From contig JAJKFL010000007.1 in the NCBI GenBank assembly GCA_021186555.1, positions 26,169,177 through 26,233,176 on the forward strand: DNA of 64,000 nucleotides. The letters run 5' to 3'. Origin of the DNA: Reticulitermes speratus (taxonomy: Eukaryota > Arthropoda > Insecta > Blattodea > Rhinotermitidae). The notes beneath the pieces are model-generated. The model did not search any database. It saw nothing but the letters and a program-made list of their open reading frames with translations, and had not been told where the DNA came from. Of the stretch, positions 10,483-21,869 are shown piece after piece. The first letter of the stretch is position 1. The number at the start of each line of letters is the position of its first letter. The position numbers were made by a program, and so were the translations under genes.

Positions 10483-11687
10483 GATCTAGGGATCCACTTC
10501 CTCGCGCTCCTTAGGTGCTGCTTCAAATAGAAGCTGCTATAACACTGCGCTATGGATGTTTAAAAGCTTCGAACTAGCAGTCTGTAAATTACCAGCAAAC
10601 TCACCTTAAGGATCACGGGCATGAGGTGCACGGACCAAACCTAACGACCTCTCACTTTAGGTTCCCAATACGCAGCGTTTCAAACATAAACACAAAAGAT
10701 AGTAAATCCAAGATACTACAACTGAAGTGTAGGTCATTACGCCAACAAACCTGTATGAGAGCCACATGGCTGCCTCTGCTATGAGACAGGAAGTAATAGC
10801 ATATTGTAGTTAAAACAAACACTATTCTACAGTCTGGCGGTCAAGTTGTTACAACACTACCGTAATTATCAAGGGGTCCCGGTTTCGATAAAAAGAGTTG
10901 CCAAGTATATTACGGACAAACGTTAACCCAAATTCAGATAGCAAAATGGTAAATTGCGGGACAGCGGGTACAGCTAATTCCCTAAACGTCGTACAAATAA
11001 AATGTATCTAAAACAATAAACACCCTCCAGTTAAGAATTACCTTCTTATATGATATGACTTCGCGTCACTAGGTAATCGTTTCGAAGCAAAGTAACAGCC
11101 TCGAAACTGCGGAAACAAATTATCCAGTGAAATGACGTCATATCCCGCTTCGAAAAGCCTAAAAACTCACAAATTCCACGCAATGGACAGCCACAATAGA
11201 AAATGTTTATTGTAATCTTTTGTGGTTACTCGAAAGTGTAAATACACTGTAATAACAGAAAATAAAGCAATTCCTCGTCGTCTCGTTTGACAGCGCCACA
11301 CATCTCTTGAATTAACTTGGATAAAACTACAAAGACTTTCTTTCGCTTAACGGCGGAATTATTCCATTATTTTTGACCAGAGAAGTCTGAGAAGCTGCAC
11401 AATTTCCAAAGTCCGAAGGGTTGACTGAAGCTCTAACGCCTGTACCATCTACCCGTCAAGTTCGCAGTTCGAATCCCGGACGTTAAACCCATTATCCTTA
11501 GGGTTACGTTCTTTTCTTGAGTCCTACAAGACAAATGGCGAGATATCTTCAAGCAGAACACAATTCCTTCCTTTCATATCGCTATCAATTCATAGTTCAC
11601 TGTCAACAAAACATTCGATTTCATACAGAGTTACTATGTAACATCCGAACCTTTCGCTGCGATTGGATTCACAGAGCAGCAGCGATA
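10483..11687. other. no gene; one tRNA-like relic
   Basis: Mostly featureless. 11425-11475 holds TCTAACGCCTGTACC with CGCAGTTCGAATCCCGG as an A/B-box-like pair on the plus strand, probably the worn head of a tRNA-SINE. Confidence 0.4.
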
Positions 11688-11700
11688 TTAGCGAAATGAT

Positions 11701-11971
11701 TTTTTTTGTGAAGGTCCCCTCAGCAGATGCTACGGACGCACCGCAGCCTGAAGGCTTATTGTGCAACCCTGTGATGAAGATGATCAGTTTTTTTTTTTCG
11801 TTTTTCCTTGTAATGGAGCACCGGTGGAATGAAACTGACAGGGGAAAACCGAAGTACTCGGGGAAAAACCTGTCCCAGTGCCACTTTGCCCACCACAAAT
11901 CCCACATGGACTGACCCGGGCCTCCGCGGTGAGAGGCCGGCGACTAACCGCCTGAGCCATGACACGACCCT
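11701..11971 (-). mobile_element. SINE-C with TSD, B box deleted
   Basis: Complete in length order on the minus strand: T run, CCCTCAGCAGATGCTACGG, GGCTTATTGTGCAACCC, GGAGCACCGGTGGAATG, CCTGTCCCAGTGCCAC, ACATGGACTGACCCGGGCC, CCGCGGTGAGAGGCCGGC, GAGCCATGACACGACC. Where other copies have CCCGGGATCGAACCCGGG this one has a single CCCGGG: 12 bases containing the B box are gone, consistent with slippage between direct CCCGGG repeats. TSD TTAGCGAA(A/C)TGAT at 11688-11700 and 11972-11984. Without its B box this copy should be unable to recruit TFIIIC. Confidence 0.93.
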
Positions 11972-11984
11972 TTAGCGAACTGAT

Positions 11985-13595
11985 GGTTTGCGATCCAGCA
12001 TTGACACGGCAGATGGTTTAAGAGCAATGAGGGACTGGCATGGACTTCTGGAAATAAGGAAAACATCGAAATATCACTGAAGATGCGATGACAGGGGCAA
12101 GATTTTAACCCGAAACTTTCAAATTATTATGCAGGGGTGCTTCCCACTTGACCTTGAGTTTCGGTCACTGCAGAGGTACAACAGTGAACATAATGAGATT
12201 TTCATGGATGGTTAAAAAGGAAAATTTTGCAAGGAAATGGTCACGACCCATTTGATGCAACGCTTCCAGGACCTTACTAAACGATCACTCTTCAAATCCG
12301 TCTGTCAGCAAGTCAACCATTCATATAAAAGAGAGTACGATCGACTCCTCTCTTATCATCTGACTCATTCTACATACACTGGTCTTATAACAACCCATAA
12401 CAAAATTCCCTCTGCCTCAAGCGAAAGGTATCTTCCCGCATTGATATTTGAGACACCAGTTTAGCAGGCTGCAGGCGTAACTAATGACTGCTCCATTATA
12501 TCGATTACGTATAAAAAGGGGCCTTAACTCCATGCCTATTAAAGTTTTCGCAGTCATTTTCTTTACCTTCGGTACAGAGATGCAAACTTCCAATCCTCTC
12601 CCCGCAGCTCTTCCTTTAGCAATGACTTCTCTCTCTCTCTCTCTCTTAGGATATCGATTTCTTAAAGTAACCCAACTTGTTGAATATTAACTACAGGCTG
12701 TTCAAAAATACGTTTTAAGGTTGCTTATATTTATTTCTTTGTGGTAACGGAAGGTAAATGTTTAATTCTTAGTCACATGGCTTACTCTTTTGATCGGAAG
12801 AACATGAAATAATTATGCCTTGTCTTAAACCTATGAAATTCACTGAGAGTCTTTTTCAGTGAGAAAGGTTTTACTTCATAGACGAAGTAATGGAGACGTA
12901 ATGAAAATGTGTCACTGCGTAATTTGTATGATTCACACTCCTGCTCGAACGGTTAAATATTTCTGTTAAAATGGACGGGAAATGCAACATAATAAATAAA
13001 TAAATAAATGTACATATGTCTGACCAAGAAACAAAGAAACAGATGGAAGGATATTATTAGAACACATCTTCAAGGAACAAGTTCTGGGGACAGAACTGCC
13101 TCAAAAAGCGTTGAACTGCAGAATCCCATCATCAAGGACCTAGCACCTTATAACACTCTAAATTTGAGTATGAGAGAAGAAGTAACCAAAAATACGGTAG
13201 CGAACCCGAAGGTTCGATATGAATAATACAAAATCCAACCACTGAACGAGATTCTCAACCAATTTCATCCACCCCTCAACCTCGCATTTCTCACAGAGCT
13301 ATCCCCACGTCTTACAATTTTACATTTTCATAAGATGTTTCCAACAAACACTGCATTCGTGGTCTTGTCTTCCACACTGTCTCTACACCGCAGACCATTC
13401 AAGCTCCAGAGACCGGACTGTCCTAACAACACTGTGTGGGCTGCGTATATTACAAGGCCTGAGCTTCAAAGCTCGCACAAGTTTCCGGCCTTATTGCCTG
13501 AAGTCTTTCTTCTCTTTCTCACTACTCTCTGCAAGAAATAAACTGGAAAACGTCACTAGTTGTTTTAAGGCGATTCGTCCCCATTTTGCTGTTGG

Positions 13596-13597
<2 letters not shown>
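11985..13597. other. no gene; short simple repeats
   Basis: Contains (TC)n near 12633-12647 and (AATA)n near 12990-13007. Open frames at 12237-12464, 13008-13226 and 13335-13541 have no recognisable domain. Confidence 0.45.

Positions 13598-13637
<40 letters not shown>
13598..13637. repeat. (TA)n microsatellite
   Basis: About twenty TA units. It abuts the left arm of the fold-back that follows, and the opposite arm also ends in a short TA run near 13815-13825. Confidence 0.9.
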
Positions 13638-13826
13638 CCCAATATACAGTCATACACAACACCATATATAAGTCGATTAGGCAAAAAGTTTCGACTTATT
13701 ACAAGCCATTATCATTCCTTCTCTTTTAACAGCCATGACTATGGCTTGCAATAAGCCGAAACTTGTTGCTAATCGACTGATATATATAGTATTGTGTATG
13801 ACTGCATATTGGGAAATATATATATT
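13630..13826. mobile_element. fold-back element, about 80-bp arms
   Basis: Left arm includes TTTCCCAATATACAGTCATA, AAGTCGATTAGGC and GTTTCGACTTATTACAAGCC. The right arm is its imperfect complement (GGCTTGCAATAAGCCGAAAC, CTAATCGACTGATATA, TGACTGCATATTGGGAAA). The loop is about 27 bases around 13714-13740. The inner stem GGCTTGCAATAAGCCGAAAC has the stem II plus CGAAAC form of the hammerhead-like motif, but the CTGATGA box is eroded in both orientations. Confidence 0.75.
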
Positions 13827-13921
13827 TTATTACTAGTAGGTGTATCAGTTAGATTGTAAAATCACTAGTTTCTGGACTTCATCGTCCAGTGCTTGAAAAC
13901 ACAAAAACTGGCCCCTTAACT

Positions 13922-14109
13922 AGGGTCGAACTCGGTTATAACGTCATAAAAGGGACTAAATATTTTGTGTCGTTATAAACGAGTGTTGTTATAACCGAGT
14001 AAGTATAATGTTATGGTTAACAGTGAGGAATTAATTGGTAGCACAGAATATCTGACGCTATAGACGGTGTGTCGCATAAACCGATGTCATTTTTAACCGG
14101 GTTCGACTG
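13922..14109. mobile_element. MITE family M1, copy 1
   Basis: Starts GTCGAACTCGGTTATAACG and ends AACCGGGTTCGACTG, forming imperfect terminal inverted repeats; the interior has GTGTCGTTATAAACGAGTG, GTTATGGTTAACAGTGAGG and GGTGTGTCGCATAAACCG. Two more copies are at 15831-16010 and 37280-37464. Terminal CAG...CTG and the TA flank of copy 3 fit a non-autonomous Tc1/mariner or pogo-type element. Confidence 0.85.
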
Positions 14110-14829
14110 TATTTGTTTTAATTTTCTTGAATTTTAAAAACTCGACGATTGGTAAAAACTGAGTGATTTTACATGAGATATATTATGGTCATTACTCTGT
14201 ACCTATATACCAGTACTAATTCTAACGTCACTAGGTCCTGCAGGCTGCCTTACTAGACTCTATCAGGTGTACAGAGTGTTATACCTCATATATACATTAC
14301 AAACGTTTCGGGTTAGTTTTATCGGTCCTAATTGGAGGTTTAAAAAATCGATTGGTCCCACTGACATTACGAGATCCAAATAAAGAATTCCCCTAGTAAT
14401 AACAAATATAAAATGCTGATTTTACTGGACTGCTTTACACGTGCTTCGTTCAGACATTATACATGTCATTAATGATGACTTTCCAACCCATTCAATGCTC
14501 TAGAACCGCTCTATTTAAAACACAGTTGTCAGACAACGTAATTAAGCAAGGCGGAACAAAGGTCACTTGAAAGTACAGAAACATTAAATAACACAATACT
14601 TACAGCGATAGACTGCTTGAAATGTACAGACTTTCAGTCGTTAAACATCGAATGTCAAGGGCCTACATTTTAAATAGTCAATAATTGTGAAGAATTGTGT
14701 CAGTAAGGTTCAACTAACACGCCATCAGAACAGTCTATCATCAAAGTTCAATTTCCTTAATATACGAATTTTTAGTACGTACAAAATCTTAGGAAATTGA
14801 ACACACCGAATTATCTCATTGTTTACTTA

Positions 14830-14865
<36 letters not shown>

Positions 14866-15830
14866 TGTTGTAACTTCCTCAAAACACGAATTTAAGAGCC
14901 CATTTTAATTTTCGGAATAGTCTCCACAAATATTAATCCTACGACGTCTAATTCCGTGCGGTCTCAATCGTCTCACATATATACATTTCGCACTGACTCG
15001 CCTACGAGCCTACAGTGCTACAAGTTCTCATGCAACCATCAGCGTACTCACTTATAAAATAAAAGTTATAAGTAGAAGAGACTTCAACTTCACTTCGTAC
15101 TTTATATGTGTACAAGACTAGGTCTTACCTTTTCCAAAGAATAGATTCAGAATGTTTGAGAACATTTAGGAGGGGAATATTTGAGCCTAAATACGTGGAA
15201 TTAACTGAACATTAGGAAATAAATATGGAATTTCATAATTCAAAATCTTCACCAGATATCATTAGGATAGTAAAATAAAGGTTGGTACTTTATTGCAAAG
15301 GCTTAACAGAAGAGCAGCTGACGGACGTAGTAGTAGATAAGAGGATAATATTAAAACTGGTGTTACAGACATTTGGAGTATGTGTACTGGATTTAACCGG
15401 CGGGCTATTGTGAAATCTGTAAGAAACTTCGACTCCTATAAAACAAAGGACAGGACTTGACCAGGTGAGAAGCTGTTAGCTTTTCTTAAGGTTAGAAAAT
15501 TTCACACTGTCAACACTGTTATCTCCTACATGAAAGTAGCTTCCATGCAAAACCTGTTGATGCAAGTTATTACACAATGCTGCGTCACAAACCTGTTCAA
15601 CACACTGTAAGAATAGCCGGCCCGTAATTCAACACGACCATCATTATCTTCGTTTATAACCTACTCACTTTTACGACTGGACACTGAGTCATACTCAAGT
15701 CTCGTTTCGACATAAAATTCAAAACTCTGGCCCTCTGATTAACGAGGCAGAGGCAGTCAGTGCAAACTATACGGGAGAATCCTGCCGAAATATCCCCTTG
15801 TCCATGATCATAAAGTTACCGTCAAATGGA
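14110..15830. other. no gene
   Basis: Contains the (ATT)n tract listed separately. 15435-15490 has a weak resemblance to the LINE-2 3' end (CTGTTAGCTTTTCTTAAGG), too short to call. Confidence 0.4.
14828..14862. repeat. (ATT)n microsatellite
   Basis: About eleven ATT units. Confidence 0.95.
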
Positions 15831-16010
15831 GTCGAACTCGGTTAAAACGTCATGAAAGGGACTGATACTTTGTGTCGTTATAAACGAGTGTTGTTATAAC
15901 CGAGGAGTATAATGTTATGGTTAACAGTGAGGGATTAATTGGTACCACAGAATACCTAACGTTATAGAGGGGGTGTCGCATAAACCGGTGTCGTTATAAC
16001 CGGGTTCGAC
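15831..16010. mobile_element. MITE family M1, copy 2
   Basis: Aligns with copies at 13922 and 37280 along its whole length (GTCGAACTCGGTTAAAACG to CGTTATAACCGGGTTCGAC). The outermost bases are lost on both ends, so TA flanks cannot be shown here. Confidence 0.85.
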
Positions 16011-17212
16011 CTATGTTGCAGTTTTTAAGTCATGATTACGCTGTGTAACACAGGCCAGAATGGCAGCATGGTTACTTGTAATTGTTGTTCAGTAAATAAG
16101 GGGCAGAGAAGGGGGAGACTCACAGAAAACACAAGCGTTTCGAATTAGCATGAATGACTGAAAATGGTTTTTGGAGTGTGTTTGGAGGGTCTGACGAATT
16201 GCTTCTGAAACTAGAACCACAAATTTTCACCTAGATAAGCCTGGGTCAGATGCCGACCTTCAATAGCTGTAACTGTATCCACGACGCTAAACTGTTTCTG
16301 GCAGCAAATTCTTACACAGATTGTCAAAAAGATAAAATTCTACAAAGACAGGTCCACAAATCTGCAGTTGTAACTTTCAGTTTTCAATTATTCTTTATCC
16401 TACCTGGGATAAAGAGGCCAATGACATTGCCCAGCTCTAAATTTACGTACACTATTTCTGATTTTCCATCATGTACAATAATCTTATCCACATTTACATT
16501 GTATGTACCGTGCATCTTATGCATAAGTTGGTGTGGAAATAATCAACTTTAATCTTACCCACATTTTGCTTTATGGGCAACCAAACCGTCATATGATTAA
16601 AGCTACTGTACCTTAACTTCGAATGTCTTGTAAGTCTGATCCCATACAATTATCTGACCTCTGTAATACTCCGCTTTCTATATTTCCTGTTACTTTTAAA
16701 CTAGGTTTTGCCGTTTATATGACGTTCCTGTCATCTTATATCCATAGCAGTTTCAGTCCCGTCTTATTCACTCATATCTTATACATGCTGTTTCATTTAC
16801 GCACAGCATAGCGGTCCTGCAAGACACGGACCTTTCCCTCGTTCCTAGGCCGTCACATCACCGTCAGCCACACTTACAAAACCGTGTGTTCTTTATGCAG
16901 ACAGGACTGTCTCATAAAGTGAAAGGTCATGCGCCTTACTTTCGTAGCAACAACCACGCTGTTTATCCCACAGCCATCCAATAACTACCTTCAAAATAGG
17001 ACTTTAATGCGCGGCATAATGGTCAAGTCAAATCAAAGGCCTGACCTTATCTTCACAATTCCCATCATGCTTATCACATAGCCATTCAGTGGCCACCTTC
17101 AACACAGGCCTCAATAAGCATGCAAAATGCTCAATTTAACAAAGACATTGTAACTTAATTTCATGTTAATTTCCGTCACACAAATCCCGTCTCTTCGGTC
17201 CATATGCTTAGC
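16011..17212. other. no gene; possible old duplication
   Basis: 16960-17010 and 17078-17130 resemble each other (CACAGCCATCCAATAACTACC against CATAGCCATTCAGTGGCCACC), suggesting a degraded tandem duplication of roughly 120 bases. Confidence 0.35.
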
Positions 17213-17226
17213 ATAGATGATTTTAT

Positions 17227-17473
17227 TTTTTTTTCCCCATGGCGGGACAGCCCCTAGTGGGGCCAGTGTCTCATCACTGTCGAGGCTTCACGATCACACT
17301 CAGACACACCACACTTTGGACGAGTCATCGGCCGACACAGAGACCTCTACCTGACAACACACAACACTCACAACAGACAGACATCCATGCCCCAGGTGGG
17401 ATTCGAACCCAGAATTTCAGCAAGCGAACGGCCGCAGACCCACGCCTTAAACCGCAGGGACACTGGAATCGGC
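17227..17473 (-). mobile_element. SINE-A with 12-bp TSD
   Basis: Minus-strand full-length copy: T-rich tail, CCATGGCGGGACAGCCCC, CGAGGCTTCACGATCACAC, CTACCTGACAACACACAAC, ATCCATGCCCC, B box GGGATTCGAACCC and head AACGGCCGCAGACCC, ACTGGAATCGGC. TSD AGATGATTTTAT, perfect, at 17215-17226 and 17474-17485. Frames at 17239-17487 and 17325-17510 are SINE readings. Confidence 0.96.
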
Positions 17474-17485
17474 AGATGATTTTAT

Positions 17486-18105
17486 AGCCCTGTCTTACTA
17501 TGTGCAGCACAATAGTGATGTGAAAATTAATGTCTAATTGTTCGTGTTGTTACTGGTTACCTCTGACAAAAAAAAATTGCAGACAAAACACGAGATTGTG
17601 TAAAGGACAAGGATGGGGATTTGAGTTTAGAAATTGGAGTCTGGCGAACGTTTTTACACAATTATACTGTTGATGGCTTTGTGCATCAACGGTATTCAGA
17701 ACACCTTTATATATAAAAATGGTTACGAAGAGCAGTGTCACAGGGGACGTAATTAGAGGCCCATACAATGACACACCTTCCCTCCGGATGACTTAGGTGA
17801 CATTAATGACGGATCTGCTAATGTCCCATCAACTGTGAATGAAGAAGCAACGCCTTCAATATAATCTCATCTGCATGTAAAGAGAAGCATTATGCTGTAA
17901 GGAAATATCAGCTGTATCTTGCATAAAAATATACTGCTGTAGCACATAATCATTTTGTCTACTGTCACAAGACAAATTAGAGACTTTCGGTAAAACACAC
18001 CAGGCCCGTCCAGTAGGCCCGTAATTTTTAAATCGTGTTTTCGAAAGTAGAATGCGGGAAATACTTGAAGGCTTTACACAGTCCGAAATTCCTGAACGTA
18101 TCGCA
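17486..18105. other. no recognisable feature
   Basis: The 74-residue minus frame at 17550-17774 shows no domain. Confidence 0.45.
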
Positions 18106-18109
18106 GTAA

Positions 18110-18412
18110 GTATTACGTGACATACACGGAGGATGAGATGGGTAGGGCAAGTGGAACGTATAAGGGAAGAAAATTATATTGAGGACTTTGGTGGTGAAAC
18201 TTTTAGGAAAGAGACCACTTGGAAGACAAAGGTCTAGATGGCAGGACAATATTAAATGGTTATTAAAGAAGAGAGATGGGAGAACGTGGACTGGATCAAT
18301 CTGGCTTAGGAAAGGGACAAGTTGCAGTTTGATGTGAGCGTTCGCTTTAGGTAAAGTACAGGACATTCCTTGACTGGTGAGGAACTGTTAGCTTCTCAAA
18401 AAGGGCGTTTGT
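18110..18412 (+). pseudogene. LINE-2 3'-end fragment (RT C-terminus)
   Basis: Broken plus-strand translation contains MRWVGQVERIREEN, then a GRQ-type stretch and WENVDWINLA, which follows the C-terminal layout of insect non-LTR retrotransposon reverse transcriptases (RW.GHV.R, GRPR..W.DNI, DWI.LAQDR). It ends in the 3' UTR segment GAGGAACTGTTAGCTTCTCA shared with 23585-23765 and 58575-58745. Stops and frame changes make it non-functional. It is a 5'-truncated retrotransposed copy, not a host gene. Confidence 0.7.
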
Positions 18413-18888
18413 TATTCCGTAACATTTTGGATCTTCGTTCGTTTAATGATACTGAATCACTTTTAGAGCTTATATAACTTCAGACGAGATCAAACACAGT
18501 GAAGTGGAAAGGACGTGAGAGAAGAATGTTGTGGCCATTTGCCAGGTAATATCAATATGTAATTTCGAAAGCCTGAATAAAACCGTGAAATGTCTTCTCC
18601 AGGACAACTTATTCTGCCTAATATACAATTACATTTTCCCAAAATTTTCGTGTGTGGTTTTCCCAACTATAATACGAACCGTTCTCAAAACTGACTTCAC
18701 AATATATTCACGCTTACTGAACATTTTACTTGTGTTACAGAAAGTCAATACTGAACACGAACAGGCTCATAACATGCATCCAGTTTCTCACAAGATTATG
18801 GGCGATAAGATTTATGCGATATATCCCAGAAAATAGGTACATGTTTAAGAAGCCAACAAACTGATAATCTGATAAACTAATTTATTAA
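18413..18888. other. no recognisable feature
   Basis: The 101-residue frame at 18531-18836 has no motif and AT-driven composition. Confidence 0.4.
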
Positions 18889-18900
18889 TTTACTTAACTC

Positions 18901-19171
18901 ATGTGAGGCCGGAATAGCTCAGTAGGTATAGCGACTTGCTACGGGCTGGGCGGTCCGGTGATCGAATTCCGGTGAGAGCGAGACTTTTCGTACCGAACCT
19001 GGGGCCCAACCAGCTTCCTGTAGAAAGGGTACCGGATCTCTTTCCCAGGGGTAAAGTGGCCGGGGCGTGGCGTTTACCACCCACCTCCATCTAGTGCCCA
19101 GGTTAAGGAAAGATTACAGCTACTCCCCCTCTGGGCCTTCATGGCAGGATATAGGGCGAATTTTACTTTAC
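18901..19171 (+). mobile_element. SINE-D with TSD
   Basis: Head GGCCGGAATAGCTCAGTAGG, GCGACTTGCTACGGGC, B box GTGATCGAATTCCGG; then CTGGGGCCCAACCAGC, GGGTACCGGATCTCTTTCCC, AGGGGTAAAGTGGCCGGGGC, CCACCTCCATCTAGTGCCC, CTCTGGGCCTTCATGGC and a TTTAC-repeat tail. TSD TTTACTTAA at 18889-18897 and 19172-19180, extendable with one mismatch, although overlap with the tail repeat makes the right edge approximate. The minus frame at 18899-19090 is its shadow. Confidence 0.9.
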
Positions 19172-19180
19172 TTTACTTAA

Positions 19181-20593
19181 TTCCTCTATTTAAAAAAAAT
19201 ATCTTACTGAGAACAGAAAAATTATTCCCCTGCCGACAAGAGAACACCAGGTATCTAGGTAGATCTCAATGAGAGCGAACACCTAGAATCTCTAGAAAAA
19301 GACTAGTCTACAAGCGTTAACGAGATAACAATCTCCATAATTTATAATAGACAGAGAAACAAAAAGAATCATTAATCTGTAAGCTGATTCATCATTTTCC
19401 TAACTCACAATTAGCTCAAAAACTTCGAATGTAACACATGATAGTTACTATATAAATTTTGAGGTTTTGAGGAACTCTAAATTCACAAAAGCATTCAATC
19501 CGGCCGTTTCTCCATACAGCCCAATTCATATCAAACAATGAAGCATATGTCTGTCTCCAAGATGCAATTTAATATCATCTTCGCATCTACGCTTATTTTT
19601 ATAAAGTATTTTCCACCTTTGAAGTTTTACAAGGTTTTAAAACAAAATTACCTTGCTTTTTGTTTCCGCTTGCACACCCGTCTACAGCGATATGCTCTTA
19701 GCAACACTTTGTCACGTTCAACGCTTTTCCGAGCACTAACTTCCGTGTCATGTTTTTGTCTTGAGAAAACACTTCTAAATGCAAAATGTCTCAGGACGAT
19801 GACACACTTCAATACCTGAACACGGACGAGGTTTTCGAATCCTCTCATGCAGCGTAAGGTAGTCTAGATGGAAAGGTGTGCTGGGACATGTCACGGGGAT
19901 TCCCCCCGTCTTACAGCCAGCCTTACTCCACGCTATTGAATATTCTACGTGCCTGATACCCTTTCATTCCCCTCGTACAGCTCACATCAATCCTTCAGCA
20001 TCGAAGCCGTTCAGTGGCGAAATGGCTTCCAACAAGACGTATAGCAGAGCGAGTATTGAGAACACCGCAACCACCGGTTAGCAGTAGGACTAAAGCTGAT
20101 ACATTCTGGTATATAATATTACGGTTTATTAGTTGAGTTTCAAACACATTGCTTTGGCTGTGACTAATAACACCAAGTTTTTGCCAGTGCACGTCCACTA
20201 TATTGTAATGACTACAGTTTATCTATGTTATTTATTATGATTTTAAATGTTCTTATCTTATCCATGTTGTTTATAGCCTATCGATCTTACGCACAATCTC
20301 GTTCTTGCTCTCCCCGCAACTTCATTTCTGCTTTCTTCACCTGGTTTCCCATTTACATTTAATCTTGTATGCGGGGTACCTAAATTCCTCTGTTTAGTGG
20401 CACTTTTGACAGTGAGTATCTTCCTGGAGATAAATTCTAAAACATTTCATTTTTTAGTAGATATGTATAGCACTGATATAATTTTAATACATAAAATACA
20501 GACATGTTTCAAAGACACAAAAGACGTCATTTTGATAGGTCAGACGTTTGCAAACAAGCAATTAAACTTCATATATTCATACCGTGCATTGTC
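19181..20593. other. no recognisable feature
   Basis: AT-rich. Overlapping frames 19538-19819 and 19648-19848 on opposite strands cover the same sequence and neither shows a domain. Confidence 0.4.
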
Positions 20594-20841
20594 ATATATC
20601 AAACATAACACTCAACCAACAAATGCACTCTTATTGTTATTATTTTTTTTAGATATTATATATAATCCCTGTAAACCAGTCCAACATATTTCGATCCCTT
20701 CCAGTCTCACGAGTGTCCCTGATGATGATCCCAGGAAGGGATCGAAACATGTATGGATTGGTCTGCAGGGATTATATATATATCTAAAAAAAAATAATAA
20801 GAGTGCCTTTGTTGATTGAGTGTTTTTATGTTTGATATAAC
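20594..20841. mobile_element. fold-back with hammerhead-like motif
   Basis: Arms of about 110 bases: ATATATCAAACATAACACTC, CACTCTTATTGTTATTA, GATATTATATATAATCCCTG and TTTCGATCCCTTCC on the left, their complements on the right. Near the apex on the plus strand lie CTGATGA (20719-20725), one T, stem II GATCCC/GGGATC, GAAAC, ATGTA. The left arm carries the inverse of the stem-GAAA part but not of CTGATGA. The 140-residue frame at 20397-20819 crosses this structure and is a chance product. Confidence 0.8.
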
Positions 20842-21174
20842 CTAGAGAATACTGACTGCAAGTACCATATGGCCCACTGCTGCTGCAGAGTTTAATAGTA
20901 CACGTGACTATAAGCTCTTTGGCACGTGTGAACTCATATGTAGGCCTTTACCGTAGACAATAAGTAATGCGGAGGCATCTCCCGAAACTTCGTGTATATT
21001 GAGTAAGGGTTGGGGCAATGGACAATTGGAGAAGAGTCCCGAAATATTCTGTATATCAAGTACGCTTCAAGCAGGTGGGATGGAAAGCAGGCTTAAGCAA
21101 CTGCTTGAATATTAAATGCATCACAGACAATGGAGACGGCCCAACACAACTAGAACAGCTTGTTTGTTTTTGAA
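20842..21174. other. no recognisable feature
   Basis: Nothing seen beyond AT-rich sequence. Confidence 0.45.
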
Positions 21175-21461
21175 GGGCCCCGCAGCAGAAGTACGGAGGC
21201 ACCGCAGTCTTAAGTCTTATTGTGCAACCCTGTAATGAAGATGATAATGAAATATAATCACTTTTTTAATTTTTCAAGTAATGGAGCACCGGTGGAATGA
21301 AAATGACAGGGGAAAACCGAAGTACTCGGGGGGGGGGGGGGGAAACCTGTCCCAGTGCCACTTTGTCCATCACAAATCCCACATGGACTGACCCGGGATC
21401 GAACCCAGGCCTCTGCGGTGGGAGGCTGGCGACTAACCGCCTGAGCCATGGCACGGCCAGT
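21175..21461 (-). mobile_element. SINE-C with expanded G run
   Basis: Minus strand: GGGCCCCGCAGCAGAAG, CTTATTGTGCAACCCTG, GGAGCACCGGTGGAATG, GGAAAACCGAAGTACTCG, then a G run of about 15 (21328-21342) where other copies have GGGGAAAAA, then the B box CCCGGGATCGAACCCAGG and CCTGAGCCATGGCACGGCC. No convincing TSD. Opposing frames 21258-21464, 21266-21454 and 21297-21548 are SINE readings. Confidence 0.9.
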
Positions 21462-21869
21462 CACTGTGTTACCAATAACCCAATTTTAGACTTTAGCTTC
21501 CTTGAAGCTTCATATTCACGCAGCTGGTCAAGAAATCTAACTCTTTGATGGAGCCTGAATGTTTTTTTTTACCATACTAACGGAAGTCCGACCAGTCCCT
21601 GTTTTAAACCAGCTAAATCCAGCTATGCTTTCATATCTATTTTAATATTATCTTGTAGGATTCGTATACTCTCCCAAACAGTTGTGCCCGTTTCCTCGTG
21701 CTCCAACTTAAAAGAATAAATTAAAAGGTTAATGAATATTAATCTTTTAAAGCTCACCGGTAACTATATGTGCCACATTCTGTAACATTAAGGAACTCTA
21801 CACTTTACTAAACAACGTGATGATGTGTTTTATGCGAATTTCAGAGTAAACGGCGATTATTTCCCTACA

